Below, one piece after another: positions 46,342 through 58,559 of a stretch of 64,000 bases of DNA. The notes under the pieces were generated by a model, which saw only the letters and a list, made by a program, of their open reading frames with translations, was not told where the DNA came from and made no database searches. The position numbers and the translations under genes are program-made. How positions within the stretch are numbered: position 1 is the first letter of the stretch; the number at the start of each line of letters is the position of its first letter. Source of the stretch: Sthenelais limicola (Eukaryota; Annelida; Polychaeta; Phyllodocida; Sigalionidae); the NCBI GenBank assembly GCA_942159475.1, contig OW804102.1, positions 20,526,684 through 20,590,683 of the forward strand, written 5' to 3'.

Positions 46342-46593
46342 ATGTTATGCTGTCTGATTGACCAAAATGGCAAGCCCAGACATATGGCCAGTGCTCAAAA
46401 CCTAAAGTCTCTGCCACCCGTATCAGAGGCCTTCACCGAACATGTCTACTATACCCACTATCATTTACCAGGAACAGTCCTAGGTCTATACCACCTTAGA
46501 CAGAAGCTAAAAAGATTAATAACCTCCCTTATGGGCCACCTTACACCAGACAGTGCGCTAGCAGGCCTCCAATATCAGATATTAATCATTTAA
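46342..46593 (+). pseudogene. Fragment resembling a mobile-element protein C-terminus
   Basis: The 83-codon ORF contains KPRHMASAQNLKSLPPVSEA followed by FTEHVYYTHYH. A KLPPT-x-A-x2-x-H-x2-R-x2-YQ-like pattern recurs at the tail of large uncharacterised proteins in invertebrate genomes, many probably mobile-element derived. This link is from memory of the pattern, not a search. The rest of the protein is missing, so it is treated as a decayed fragment. It sits in the core of the long-TIR element. Confidence 0.35.
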
Positions 46594-47128
46594 TGATCAG
46601 GATATCTCTAGTGCACTGCCTGCTGCAGCATATCTGGTACACCTTGTACATTTTGTTCCCATTGATGTTACCAGACTATGTTTTGATTCACCAGTTTCAG
46701 CTGAGTTGCTTCAGATGATCAAATAACTCTGTGCTTCAGCACATTCATTTTCCATTTGTAAATATAGGTGTACTGTTGCCCAGATGATATAGTCTATATT
46801 CTGTAATTGTCATGCTAGAGCAAAATGTTCACACTAGAACCCTATTGAGAACATTCACACTATGGAACCCTATCCTCACATGATGATGGGAATATGGTCT
46901 CAAAGATGACTCAAGGGTCATTTATGTGTATGTTATTAGTGTCTGTTCATCTATTCATTATCAGTTATTACTCCATGATGATGTATGTACCACATGCTAT
47001 TTGTATGGGTGGGAGTAATGTGGTAATTTGCACCAGTTTCATGCGTGTGGTATGACTTCCTGTCCCCAGTAAACATAGCCATATAAGGTAAGCATAGCAA
47101 CATAGGAGTAAATATAGAACCTAAATTT

Positions 47129-47219
47129 GAATGTGGTACTCAGGACACTATTACACTGTCCTCAATGTTTGGTTACCAAACATCTCGGACAGTGTAATAG
47201 TGTTCCTTGAGCCGCATTC
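47129..47219. repeat. Hairpin 3 in element core, about 33-bp stem
   Basis: ggacactattacactgtcc (left) and ggacagtgtaatagtgttcc (right) pair almost perfectly, and pairing extends outward through gaatg-gg-ctca. The centre is itself palindromic (tgtttggttaccaaaca). The 91-nt fold is pre-miRNA-like in size. Confidence 0.85.
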
Positions 47220-47447
47220 TCATCAGATCCAATCTATTTAGATGCAGCACTCACCTATTCTTTAGCTGGTATGATGTAATATAATTTGCTTGGTGTGATG
47301 ATATGTATTGATATGACTAAGCCAGATATACATATGTGTCTGTGATCTAGTTAATGTTTATTTTGTTCAGGACAGTTAATAAGAGTTAATGTTGCTTGAT
47401 ATGCTGGGACTATATACTTACCTACTGATTTTCTATAAAGGGTTCAG

Positions 47448-48504
47448 TTGCTAAATAAAGTTTCATATTTTTCTAGCAATTCTTTTATCTGAAGTACAAC
47501 TTTATTCATTATTTATATTATAGATATGGGCAATCCTTGTATATTATTGAGTTCCTAGACCCAATAAACCTAGGTGTAGACACAAAAATCATGTTTCTAG
47601 CACCAATAATAAGGAAGTTATGGGGTATTGATGATCAGGCACCTGGACGCCCAGCAGCCATTTTGTTTTTGGCCCATAACAAATTTTCCCCAAGGGATAC
47701 AAAGCAGCACTTGGATGATTCTTGCTCAGGACATGTTATATTACCAGAATCAACAATAAAACTTCATCCATACCTCAAAACATGCTTGACATCCAAATCC
47801 CAGTTTGGCAACATGACTGTAGGTGCAATTTATGGACAAAACTGCCCCCTGGTGGCTGGTGGTTGGTCACAGAATACCATTCAAGGTTTAGGATTGGAGA
47901 ACACCATGAGTTGAACAAAAAAGTTAATGAAGTTTAAGCTGTCAGATGAGCCATTTTTGTAGAAAAATGAAAATCTTGCCTCGGCTGGCACTTGGCCGCA
48001 ACCTACACCACTGAACAAATTTATTTTTTGAAAAATCATAACTCCATTTCTTATTAACCTAGAGGCATGTTTTATATATCAAATTAAAGTTCATTTTACG
48101 CCCTTTAAGGGCATATCAATCCCTTGTTGTTATATGGATAAAACAAATTTCAAAATGTAAGTGAACTCAAGTCTATTAAAAAAATACAGAAAAAAACACA
48201 GAAAAGCGCCCCCTGGAGGTTGTTCCTGATGGTTATGCAAAAAAATTTTCTTTTGAAAAATCAACATACCTAAAGACTATAATCTCACAAAGTTTTATTG
48301 GAATAGTTTCAATCTTTCATTTTCAAATACTCAAACAAAATATTTAGGGCTAATCCATGGCTATCAAACTTCAATCCTGATTTCCCAACTTATGCCCATG
48401 ATTCAGGACTGTCACCCTCGATTTTATTTCATCCCAGGGTACCCTCTAAATGATTCTGGAGAGAAACTTAGTGCATTCAGACTTGCACACGGAATCACCC
48501 CCAG
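47448..48504 (+). repeat. Right long inverted repeat of the 5.66-kb element
   Basis: Mirror copy of the left arm. The shared ORF runs to a stop at 47914 and is open from about 47510, just after a possible acceptor (tatttatattatag). Conserved-looking pieces are FLAHNKFSPRDTK and NCPLVAGGWSQN. Confidence 0.9.
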
Positions 48505-48512
48505 ACAATGGA

Positions 48513-51500
48513 CTATAAGGTATAAATATCTCATATAAGTATTACTAGTGAGACTTTTGTTCCAATAGAAATTGTAAATACCATGTAGTAACCTGTGAGA
48601 CCACCTAGTGAAAGCCAAGTTCTACTGTACTTCCACCTGGTGAGTTGTGGCACTACTGGTCTTTAACAGCAGATTTGGGCTCAGTGTTAGGGCAGCATGC
48701 TTCACCACAGAAGCATTTTCCCCAAGAGAATTCAAGGAGAGACTGCATATTATATGCAATCCCTTTGCTTGACCTTTTCAGAGTTCCTCATCCATTTCCA
48801 TCACTTAAACTTACCCTTCATACAATCCTCTCCTGTAGCTGGCATAGATATTCTTTTCAAGTTGGTGTTTGGCAATCTTGGTACCTCAGTAGTACTCCTA
48901 GTAATGATATTAGAATTATAAGGGTGCTTTCTTCACAACTTTTTTAATACATCAAGCAGGTAAATTATACAAATAAATTATCGATTTCATTTCTTTCAAT
49001 ATTCCCAAGGTTATAAAGTGTAATATCTATAAGGTATAAATATCTCATATAAGTATTACTAGTGAGACTTTTGTTCTAATAGAAATTGTAAATACCATGT
49101 AGTAACCTGTGAGGCCACCTAGTGAAAGCCAAGTTCTACTGTACTTCCACCTGGTGAGTTATGGCACTACTGGTCTATAACAGCAGATTTGGGCTCAGTG
49201 TCAGGGCAGCATGGTTCTCTACAGAAGCATTTTCCCCAGGAGCATTCAAGGAGAGACTGCATATTATATGCAATCCCTTTGCCTGACTTTTTCAGAGTTC
49301 CTCATCCATTTCCATCACTTAAACTTACCCTTCATACAATCCTCTCCTGTAGCTGGCATAGATATTCTTTTGAAGTTGGTGTTTGGCAATCTTGGTACCT
49401 CAGTAGTACTCCTAGTAATGATATTAGAATTATAAGGGTGCTTTCTTCACAACTTTTTTAATACATCAAGCAGGTAAATTATACAAATAAATTATCGATT
49501 TCATTTCTTTCAATATTCCCAAGGTTATAAAGTGTAATATCTATAAGGTATAAATATCTCATATAAGTATTACTAGTGAGACTTTTGTTCTAATAGAAAT
49601 TGTAAATACCATGTAGTAACCTGTGAGGCCACCTAGTGAAAGCCAAGTTCTACTGTACTTCCACCTGGTGAGTTATGGCACTACTGGTCTTTAACAGCAG
49701 ATTTGGGCTCAGTGTCAGGGCAGCATGGTTCTCTACAGAAGCATTTTCCCCAGGAGCATTCAAGGAGAGACTGCATATTATATGCAATCCCTTTGCCTGA
49801 CTTTTTCAGAGTTCCTCATCCATTTCCATCACTTAAACTTACCCTTCATACAGTCCTCTCCTGGAGCTGGCATAGATATTCTTTTCAAATTGGTGTGTGA
49901 CAATCTTGGTACCTCAGTAGTACTCATAGTAATAATATTAGAATTATAAGGGTGCTTTCTTCACAACTTTTTTAATACATCAAGCAGGTAAATTATACAA
50001 ATAAATTATCGATTTCATTTCTTTCAATATTCCCAAGTTTATAAAGTGTAATATCTATAAGGTATAAATATCTCATATAAGTATTACTAGTGAGACTTTT
50101 GTTCTAATAGAAATTGTAAATACCATGTAGTAACCTGTGAGGCCACCTAGTGAAAGCCAAGTTCTACTGTACTTCCACCTGGTGAGTTATGGCACTACTG
50201 GTCTTTAACAGCAGATTTGGGCTCAGTGTCAGGGCAGCATGGTTCACCACAGAAGCATTTTCCCCAAGAGCATTCAAGGAGAGACTGCATATTATATGCA
50301 ATCCCTTTGCCTGACTTTTTCAGAGTTCCTCATCCATTTCCATCACTTAAACTTACCCTTCATACAGTCCTCTCCTTGAGCTGGCATAGATATTCTTTTC
50401 ATGTTGATGTTTGGCAATCTTGGTATCTCAGTAGTACTCATAGTAATAATATTAGAATTATAAGGGTGCTTTCTTCACAACTTTTTTTATACATCAAGCA
50501 GGTAAATTATACAAATAAATTATCAATTTCATTTCTTTCAATATTCCCAAATTTATAAAGTATAATATCTATAAGGTATAAATATCTCATATAAGTATTA
50601 CTAGTGAGACTTTTGTTCTAATAGAAATTGTAAATACCATGTAGTAACCTGTGAGGCCACCTAGTGAAAGCCAAGTTCTACTCTACTTCCACCTGGTGAG
50701 TTATGGCACTACTGGTCTTTAACAGCAGATTTGGGCTCAGTGTCAGGGCAGCATGCTTCACCACAGAAGCATTTTCCCCAAGAGAATTCAAGGAGAGACT
50801 GCATATTATATGCAATCCCTTTGCTTGACCTTTTCAGAGTTCCTCATCCATTTCCATCACTTAAACTTACCCTTCATACAATCCTCTCCTGTAGCTGGCA
50901 TAGATATTCTTTTCAAGTTGGTGTTTGGCAATCTTGGTACCTCAGTAGTACTCCTAGTAATGATATTAGAATTATAAGGGTGCTTTCTTCACAACTTTTT
51001 TAATACATCAAGCAGGTAAATTATACAAATAAATTATCGATTTCATTTCTTTCAATATTCCCAAGGTTATAAAGTGTAATATCTATAAGGTATAAATATC
51101 TCATATAAGTATTACTAGTGAGACTTTTGTTCTAATAGAAATTGTAAATACCATGTAGTAACCTGTGAGGCCACCTAGTGAAAGCCAAGTTCTACTGTAC
51201 TTCCACCTGGTGAGTTATAGCACTACTGGTCTATAACAGCAGATTTGGGCTCAGTGTCAGGGCAGCATGGTTCTCTACAGAAGCATTTTCCCCAGGAGCA
51301 TTCAAGGAGAGACTGCATATTATATGCAATCCCTTTGCCTGACTTTTTCAGAGTTCCTCATCCATTTCCATCACTTAAACTTACCCTTCATACAATCCTC
51401 TCCTGTAGCTGGCATAGATATTCTTTTGAAGTTGGTGTTTGGCAATCTTGGTACCTCAGTAGTACTCCTAGTAATGATATTAGAATTATAAGGGTGCTTT

Positions 51501-54500
51501 CTTCACAACTTTTTTAATACATCAAGCAGGTAAATTATACAAATAAATTATCGATTTCATTTCTTTCAATATTCCCAAGGTTATAAAGTGTAATATCTAT
51601 AAGGTATAAATATCTCATATAAGTATTACTAGTGAGACTTTTGTTCTAATAGAAATTGTAAATACCATGTAGTAACCTGTGAGGCCACCTAGTGAAAGCC
51701 AAGTTCTACTGTACTTCCACCTGGTGAGTTATGGCACTACTGGTCTTTAACAGCAGATTTGGGCTCAGTGTCAGGGCAGCATGGTTCTCTACAGAAGCAT
51801 TTTCCCCAGGAGCATTCAAGGAGAGACTGCATATTATATGCAATCCCTTTGCCTGACTTTTTCAGAGTTCCTCATCCATTTCCATCACTTAAACTTACCC
51901 TTCATACAGTCCTCTCCTGGAGCTGGCATAGATATTCTTTTCAAATTGGTGTGTGACAATCTTGGTACCTCAGTAGTACTCATAGTAATAATATTAGAAT
52001 TATAAGGGTGCTTTCTTCACAACTTTTTTAATACATCAAGCAGGTAAATTATACAAATAAATTATCGATTTCATTTCTTTCAATATTCCCAAGTTTATAA
52101 AGTATAATATCTATAAGGTATAAATATCTCATATAAGTATTACTAGTGAGACTTTTGTTCTAATAGAAATTGTAAATACCATGTAGTAACCTGTGAGGCC
52201 ACCTAGTGAAAGCCAAGTTCTACTGTACTTCCACCTGGTGAGTTATGGCACTACTGGTCTTTAACAGCAGATTTGGGCTCAGTGTCAGGGCAGCATGGTT
52301 CACCACAGAAGCATTTTCCCCAAGAGCATTCAAGGAGAGACTGCATATTATATGCAATCCCTTTGCCTGACTTTTTCAGAGTTCCTCATCCATTTCCATC
52401 ACTTAAACTTACCCTTCATACAGTCCTCTCCTTGAGCTGGCATAGATATTCTTTTCATGTTGATGTTTGGCAATCTTGGTATCTCAGTAGTACTCATAGT
52501 AATAATATTAGAATTATAAGGGTGCTTTCTTCACAACTTTTTTTATACATCAAGCAGGTAAATTATACAAATAAATTATCAATTTCATTTCTTTCAATAT
52601 TCCCAAATTTATAAAGTATAATATCTATAAGGTATAAATATCTCATATAAGTATTACTAGTGAGACTTTTGTTCTAATAGAAATTGTAAATACCATGTAG
52701 TAACCTGTGAGGCCACCTAGTGAAAGCCAAGTTCTACTCTACTTCCACCTGGTGAGTTATGGCACTACTGGTCTTTAACAGCAGATTTGGGCTCAGTGTC
52801 AGGGCAGCATGGTTCTCTACAGAAGCATTTTCCCCAGGAGCATTCAAGGAGAGACTGCATATTATATGCAATCCCTTTGCCTGACTTTTTCAGAGTTCCT
52901 CATCCATTTCCATCACTTAAACTTACCCTTCATACAGTCCTCTCCTGGAGCTGGCATAGATATTCTTTTCAAATTGGTGTGTGACAATCTTGGTACCTCA
53001 GTAGTACTCATAGTAATAATATTAGAATTATAAGGGTGCTTTCTTCACAACTTTTTTATTACATCAAGCAGGTAAATTATACAAATAAATTATCGATTTC
53101 ATTTCTTTCAATATTCCCAAATTTATAAAGTATAATATCTATAAGGTATAAATATCTCATATAAGTATTACTAGTGAGACTTTTGTTCCAATAGAAATTG
53201 TAAATACCATGTAGTAACCTGTGAGACCACCTAGTGAAAGCCAAGTTCTACTGTACTTCCACCTGGTGAGTTGTGGCACTACTGGTCTTTAACAGCAGAT
53301 TTGGGCTCAGTGTTAGGGCAGCATGCTTCACCACAGAAGCATTTTCCCCAAGAGCATTCAAGGAGAGACTGCATATTATATGCAATCCCTTTGCTTGACC
53401 TTTTCAGAGTTCCTCATCCATTTCCATCACTTAAACTTACCCTTCATACAATCCTCTCCTGTAGCTGGCATAGATATTCTTTTCAAGTTGGTGTTTGGCA
53501 ATCTTGGTACCTCAGTAGTACTCCTAGTAATGATATTAGAATTATAAGGGTGCTTTCTTCACAACTTTTTTAATACATCAAGCAGGTAAATTATACAAAT
53601 AAATTATCGATTTCATTTCTTTCAATATTCCCAAGGTTATAAAGTGTAATATCTATAAGGTATAAATATCTCATATAAGTATTACTAGTGAGACTTTTGT
53701 TCTAATAGAAATTGTAAATACCATGTAGTAACCTGTGAGGCCACCTAGTGAAAGCCAAGTTCTACTGTACTTCCACCTGGTGAGTTATGGCACTACTGGT
53801 CTTTAACAGCAGATTTGGGCTCAGTGTCAGGGCAGCATGGTTCTCTACAGAAGCATTTTCCCCAGGAGCATTCAAGGAGAGACTGCATATTATATGCAAT
53901 CCCTTTGCCTGACTTTTTCAGAGTTCCTCATCCATTTCCATCACTTAAACTTACCCTTCATACAATCCTCTCCTGTAGCTGGCATAGATATTCTTTTGAA
54001 GTTGGTGTTTGGCAATCTTGGTACCTCAGTAGTACTCCTAGTAATGATATTAGAATTATAAGGGTGCTTTCTTCACAACTTTTTTAATACATCAAGCAGG
54101 TAAATTATACAAATAAATTATCGATTTCATTTCTTTCAATATTCCCAAGGTTATAAAGTGTAATATCTATAAGGTATAAATATCTCATATAAGTATTACT
54201 AGTGAGACTTTTGTTCTAATAGAAATTGTAAATACCATGTAGTAACCTGTGAGGCCACCTAGTGAAAGCCAAGTTCTACTGTACTTCCACCTGGTGAGTT
54301 ATGGCACTACTGGTCTTTAACAGCAGATTTGGGCTCAGTGTCAGGGCAGCATGGTTCTCTACAGAAGCATTTTCCCCAGGAGCATTCAAGGAGAGACTGC
54401 ATATTATATGCAATCCCTTTGCCTGACTTTTTCAGAGTTCCTCATCCATTTCCATCACTTAAACTTACCCTTCATACAGTCCTCTCCTGGAGCTGGCATA

Positions 54501-57500
54501 GATATTCTTTTCAAATTGGTGTGTGACAATCTTGGTACCTCAGTAGTACTCATAGTAATAATATTAGAATTATAAGGGTGCTTTCTTCACAACTTTTTTA
54601 ATACATCAAGCAGGTAAATTATACAAATAAATTATCGATTTCATTTCTTTCAATATTCCCAAGGTTATAAAGTGTAATATCTATAAGGTATAAATATCTC
54701 ATATAAGTATTACTAGTGAGACTTTTGTTCTAATAGAAATTGTAAATACCATGTAGTAACCTGTGAGGCCACCTAGTGAAAGCCAAGTTCTACTGTACTT
54801 CCACCTGGTGAGTTATGGCACTACTGGTCTTTAACAGCAGATTTGGGCTCAGTGTTAGGGCAGCATGCTTCACCACAGAAGCATTTTCCCCAAGAGCATT
54901 CAAGGAGAGACTGCATATTATATGCAATCCCTTTGCCTGACTTTTTCAGAGTTCCTCATCCATTTCCATCACTTAAACTTACCCTTCATACAGTCCTCTC
55001 CTTGAGCTGGCATAGATATTCTTTTCATGTTGATGTTTGGCAATCTTGGTATCTCAGTAGTACTCATAGTAATAATATTAGAATTATAAGGGTGCTTTCT
55101 TCACAACTTTTTTTATACATCCAGCAGGTAAATTATACAAATAAATTATCAATTTCATTTCTTTCAATATTCCCAAATTTATAAAGTATAATATCTATAA
55201 GGTATAAATATCTCATATAAGTATTACTAGTGAGACTTTTGTTCTAATAGAAATTGTAAATACCATGTAGTAACCTGTGAGACCACCTAGTGAAAGCCAA
55301 GTTCTACTGTACTTCCACCTGGTGAGTTGTGGCACTACTGGTCTTTAACAGCAGATTTGGGCTCAGTGTCAGGGCAGCATGCTTCACCACAGAAGCATTT
55401 TCCCCAAGAGCATTCAAGGAGAGACTGCATATTATATGCAATCCCTTTGCCTGACTTTTTCAGAGTTCCTCATCCATTTCCATCACTTAAACTTACCCTT
55501 CATACAATCCTCTCCTGTAGCTGGCATAGATATTCTTTTGAAGTTGGTGTTTGGCAATCTTGGTACCTCAGTAGTACTCCTAGTAATGATATTAGAATTA
55601 TAAGGGTGCTTTCTTCACAACTTTTTTAATACATCAAGCAGGTAAATTATACAAATAAATTATCGATTTCATTTCTTTCAATATTCCCAAGTTTATAAAG
55701 TGTAATATCTATAAGGTATAAATATCTCATATAAGTATTACTAGTGAGACTTTTGTTCTAATAGAAATTGTAAATACCATGTAGTAACCTGTGAGGCCAC
55801 CTAGTGAAAGCCAAGTTCTACTGTACTTCCACCTGGTGAGTTATGGCACTACTGGTCTTTAACAGCAGATTTGGGCTCAGTGTCAGGGCAGCATGGTTCT
55901 CTACAGAAGCATTTTCCCCAGGAGCATTCAAGGAGAGACTGCATATTATATGCAATCCCTTTGCCTGACTTTTTCAGAGTTCCTCATCCATTTCCATCAC
56001 TTAAACTTACCCTTCATACAGTCCTCTCCTGGAGCTGGCATAGATATTCTTTTCAAATTGGTGTGTGACAATCTTGGTACCTCAGTAGTACTCATAGTAA
56101 TAATATTAGAATTATAAGGGTGCTTTCTTCACAACTTTTTTATTACATCAAGCAGGTAAATTATACAAATAAATTATCGATTTCATTGCTTTCAATATTC
56201 CCAAGTTTATAAAGTGTAATATCTATAAGGTATAAATATCTCATATAAGTATTACTAGTGAGACTTTTGTTCTAATAGAAATTGTAAATACCATGTAGTA
56301 ACCTGTGAGGCCACCTAGTGAAAGCCAAGTTCTACTGTACTTCCACCTGGTGAGTTATGGCACTACTGGTCTTTAACAGCAGATTTGGGCTCAGTGTCAG
56401 GGCAGCATGGTTCTCTACAGAAGCATTTTCCCCAGGAGCATTCAAGGAGAGACTGCATATTATATGCAATCCCTTTGCTTGACTTTTTCAGAGTTCCTCA
56501 TCCATTTCCATCACTTAAACTTACCCTTCATACAATCCTCTCCTGTAGCTGGCATAGATATTCTTTTCAAATTGGTGTGTGACAATCTTGGTACCTCAGT
56601 AGTACTCATAGTAATAATATTAGAATTATAAGGGTGCTTTCTTCACAACTTTTTTATTACATCAAGCAGGTAAATTATACAAATAAATTATCGATTTCAT
56701 TGCTTTCAATATTCCCAAGTTTATAAAGTGTAATATCTATAAGGTATAAATATCTCATATAAGTATTACTAGTGAGACTTTTGTTCTAATAGAAATTGTA
56801 AATACCATGTAGTAACCTGTGAGGCCACCTAGTGAAAGCCAAGTTCTACTGTACTTCCACCTGGTGAGTTATGGCACTACTGGTCTTTAACAGCAGATTT
56901 GGGCTCAGTGTCAGGGCAGCATGGTTCTCTACAGAAGCATTTTCCCCAGGAGCATTCAAGGAGAGACTGCATATTATATGCAATCCCTTTGCCTGACTTT
57001 TTCAGAGTTCCTCATCCATTTCCATCACTTAAACTTACCCTTCATACAGTCCTCTCCTGGAGCTGGCATAGATATTCTTTTCAAATTGGTGTGTGACAAT
57101 CTTGGTACCTCAGTAGTACTCATAGTAATAATATTAGAATTATAAGGGTGCTTTCTTCACAACTTTTTTATTACATCAAGCAGGTAAATTATACAAATAA
57201 ATTATCGATTTCATTGCTTTCAATATTCCCAAGTTTATAAAGTGTAATATCTATAAGGTATAAATATCTCATATAAGTATTACTAGTGAGACTTTTGTTC
57301 TAATAGAAATTGTAAATACCATGTAGTAACCTGTGAGGCCACCTAGTGAAAGCCAAGTTCTACTGTACTTCCACCTGGTGAGTTATGGCACTACTGGTCT
57401 TTAACAGCAGATTTGGGCTCAGTGTCAGGGCAGCATGGTTCTCTACAGAAGCATTTTCCCCAGGAGCATTCAAGGAGAGACTGCATATTATATGCAATCC

Positions 57501-58559
57501 CTTTGCTTGACTTTTTCAGAGTTCCTCATCCATTTCCATCACTTAAACTTACCCTTCATACAGTCCTCTCCTGTAGCTGGCATAGATATTCTTTTCAAAT
57601 TGGTGTGTGACAATCTTGGTCCCTCAGTAGTACTCGTAGTAATAATATTAGAATTATAAGGGTGCTTTCTTCACAACTTTTTTAATACATCAAGCAGGTA
57701 AATTATACAAATAAATTATCGATTTCATTTCTTTCAATATTCCCAAGTTTATAAAGTGTAATATCTATAAGGTATAAATATCTCATATAAGTATTACTAG
57801 TGAGACTTTTGTTCTAATAGAAATTGTAAATACCATGTAGTAACCTGTGAGGCCACCTAGTGAAAGCCAAGTTCTACTGTACTTCCACCTGGTGAGTTAT
57901 GGCATTACTGGTCTTTAACAGCAGATTTGTGCTCAGTGTCAGGGCAGCATTCTTCTCCACAGAAGCATTTTCCCCAGGAGCATTCAAGGAGAGACTGCAT
58001 ATTATATGCAATCCCTTTGCTTGACTTTTTCAGAGTTCCTCATCCATTTCCATCACTTAAACTTACCCTTCATACAATCCTCTCCTGGAGCTGGCATAGA
58101 TATTCTTTTGAAGTTGGTGTTTGGCAATCTTGGTACCTCAGTAGTACTCATAGTAATAATATTAGAATTATAAGGGTGCTTTCTTCACAACTTTTTTTAT
58201 ACATCAAGCAGGTAAATTATACAAATAAATTATCGATTTCATTTCTTTCAATATTCCCAAGTTTATAAAGTATAATATCTATAAGGTATAAATATCTCAT
58301 ATAAGTATTACTAGTGAGACGTTTGTTCTAATAGAAATTGTAAATACCATGTAGTAACCTGTGAGGCCACCTAGTGAAAGCCAAGTTCTACTGTACTTCC
58401 ACCTGGTGAGTCTTGGCACTACTGGTCTTTAACAGCAGATTTGTGCTCAGAGTTAGGGCAGAATACTTCTCCACAGAAGCATTTTCCCCAGGAGCATTCA
58501 AGGAGAGACTGCATATTATATGCAATCCCTTTGCTTGACCTTTTCAGAGTTCCTCATCC
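48513..58559 (+). repeat. 514-bp satellite, right block (about 19.5 monomers) with higher-order repeat
   Basis: Landmark positions run 48697 + 514k to 58463 without a slip. Using linked variants (agagaattc/agagcattc, gcttcacc/gttctcta, ccttttc/ctttttc, caagttggtg/gaagttggtg/caaattggtg/catgttgatg), monomers fall into types A-B-C-D that repeat as a 2,056-bp unit: 48.7-50.7, 50.7-52.8 and 53.3-55.4 kb. An extra C-type monomer separates the second and third units. The last monomer stops abruptly at 58559. Confidence 0.95.

Larger units (their letters stand above)
42849..48512. mobile_element. 5.66-kb element with about 1.07-kb inverted repeats, inserted in satellite
   Basis: Left (42857-43920) and right (47448-48504) arms are near-identical inverted copies that begin and end with ctgggggtgattccgtgtgc. 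ctata flanks the insertion (42844-42848 and 48513-48517), while an uninterrupted monomer has it once, so this is a clean 5-bp target duplication. The outermost 8-12 bp of the two ends do not match each other. The core is about 3.5 kb and holds no long intact ORF, so the element is probably non-autonomous or decayed. The superfamily is undetermined. Confidence 0.88.

Noticed and set aside
40436..58268. Dozens of near-identical 65-113 codon ORFs
   Set aside because: They recur every 514 bp in two overlapping frames inside the satellite, lack domain features, and are interrupted at the same stops. They follow from repetition.
40407..58559. CRISPR array
   Set aside because: Repeats are 514 bp and head-to-tail without unique spacers, in animal DNA. 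The 35-bp array also has no spacers.
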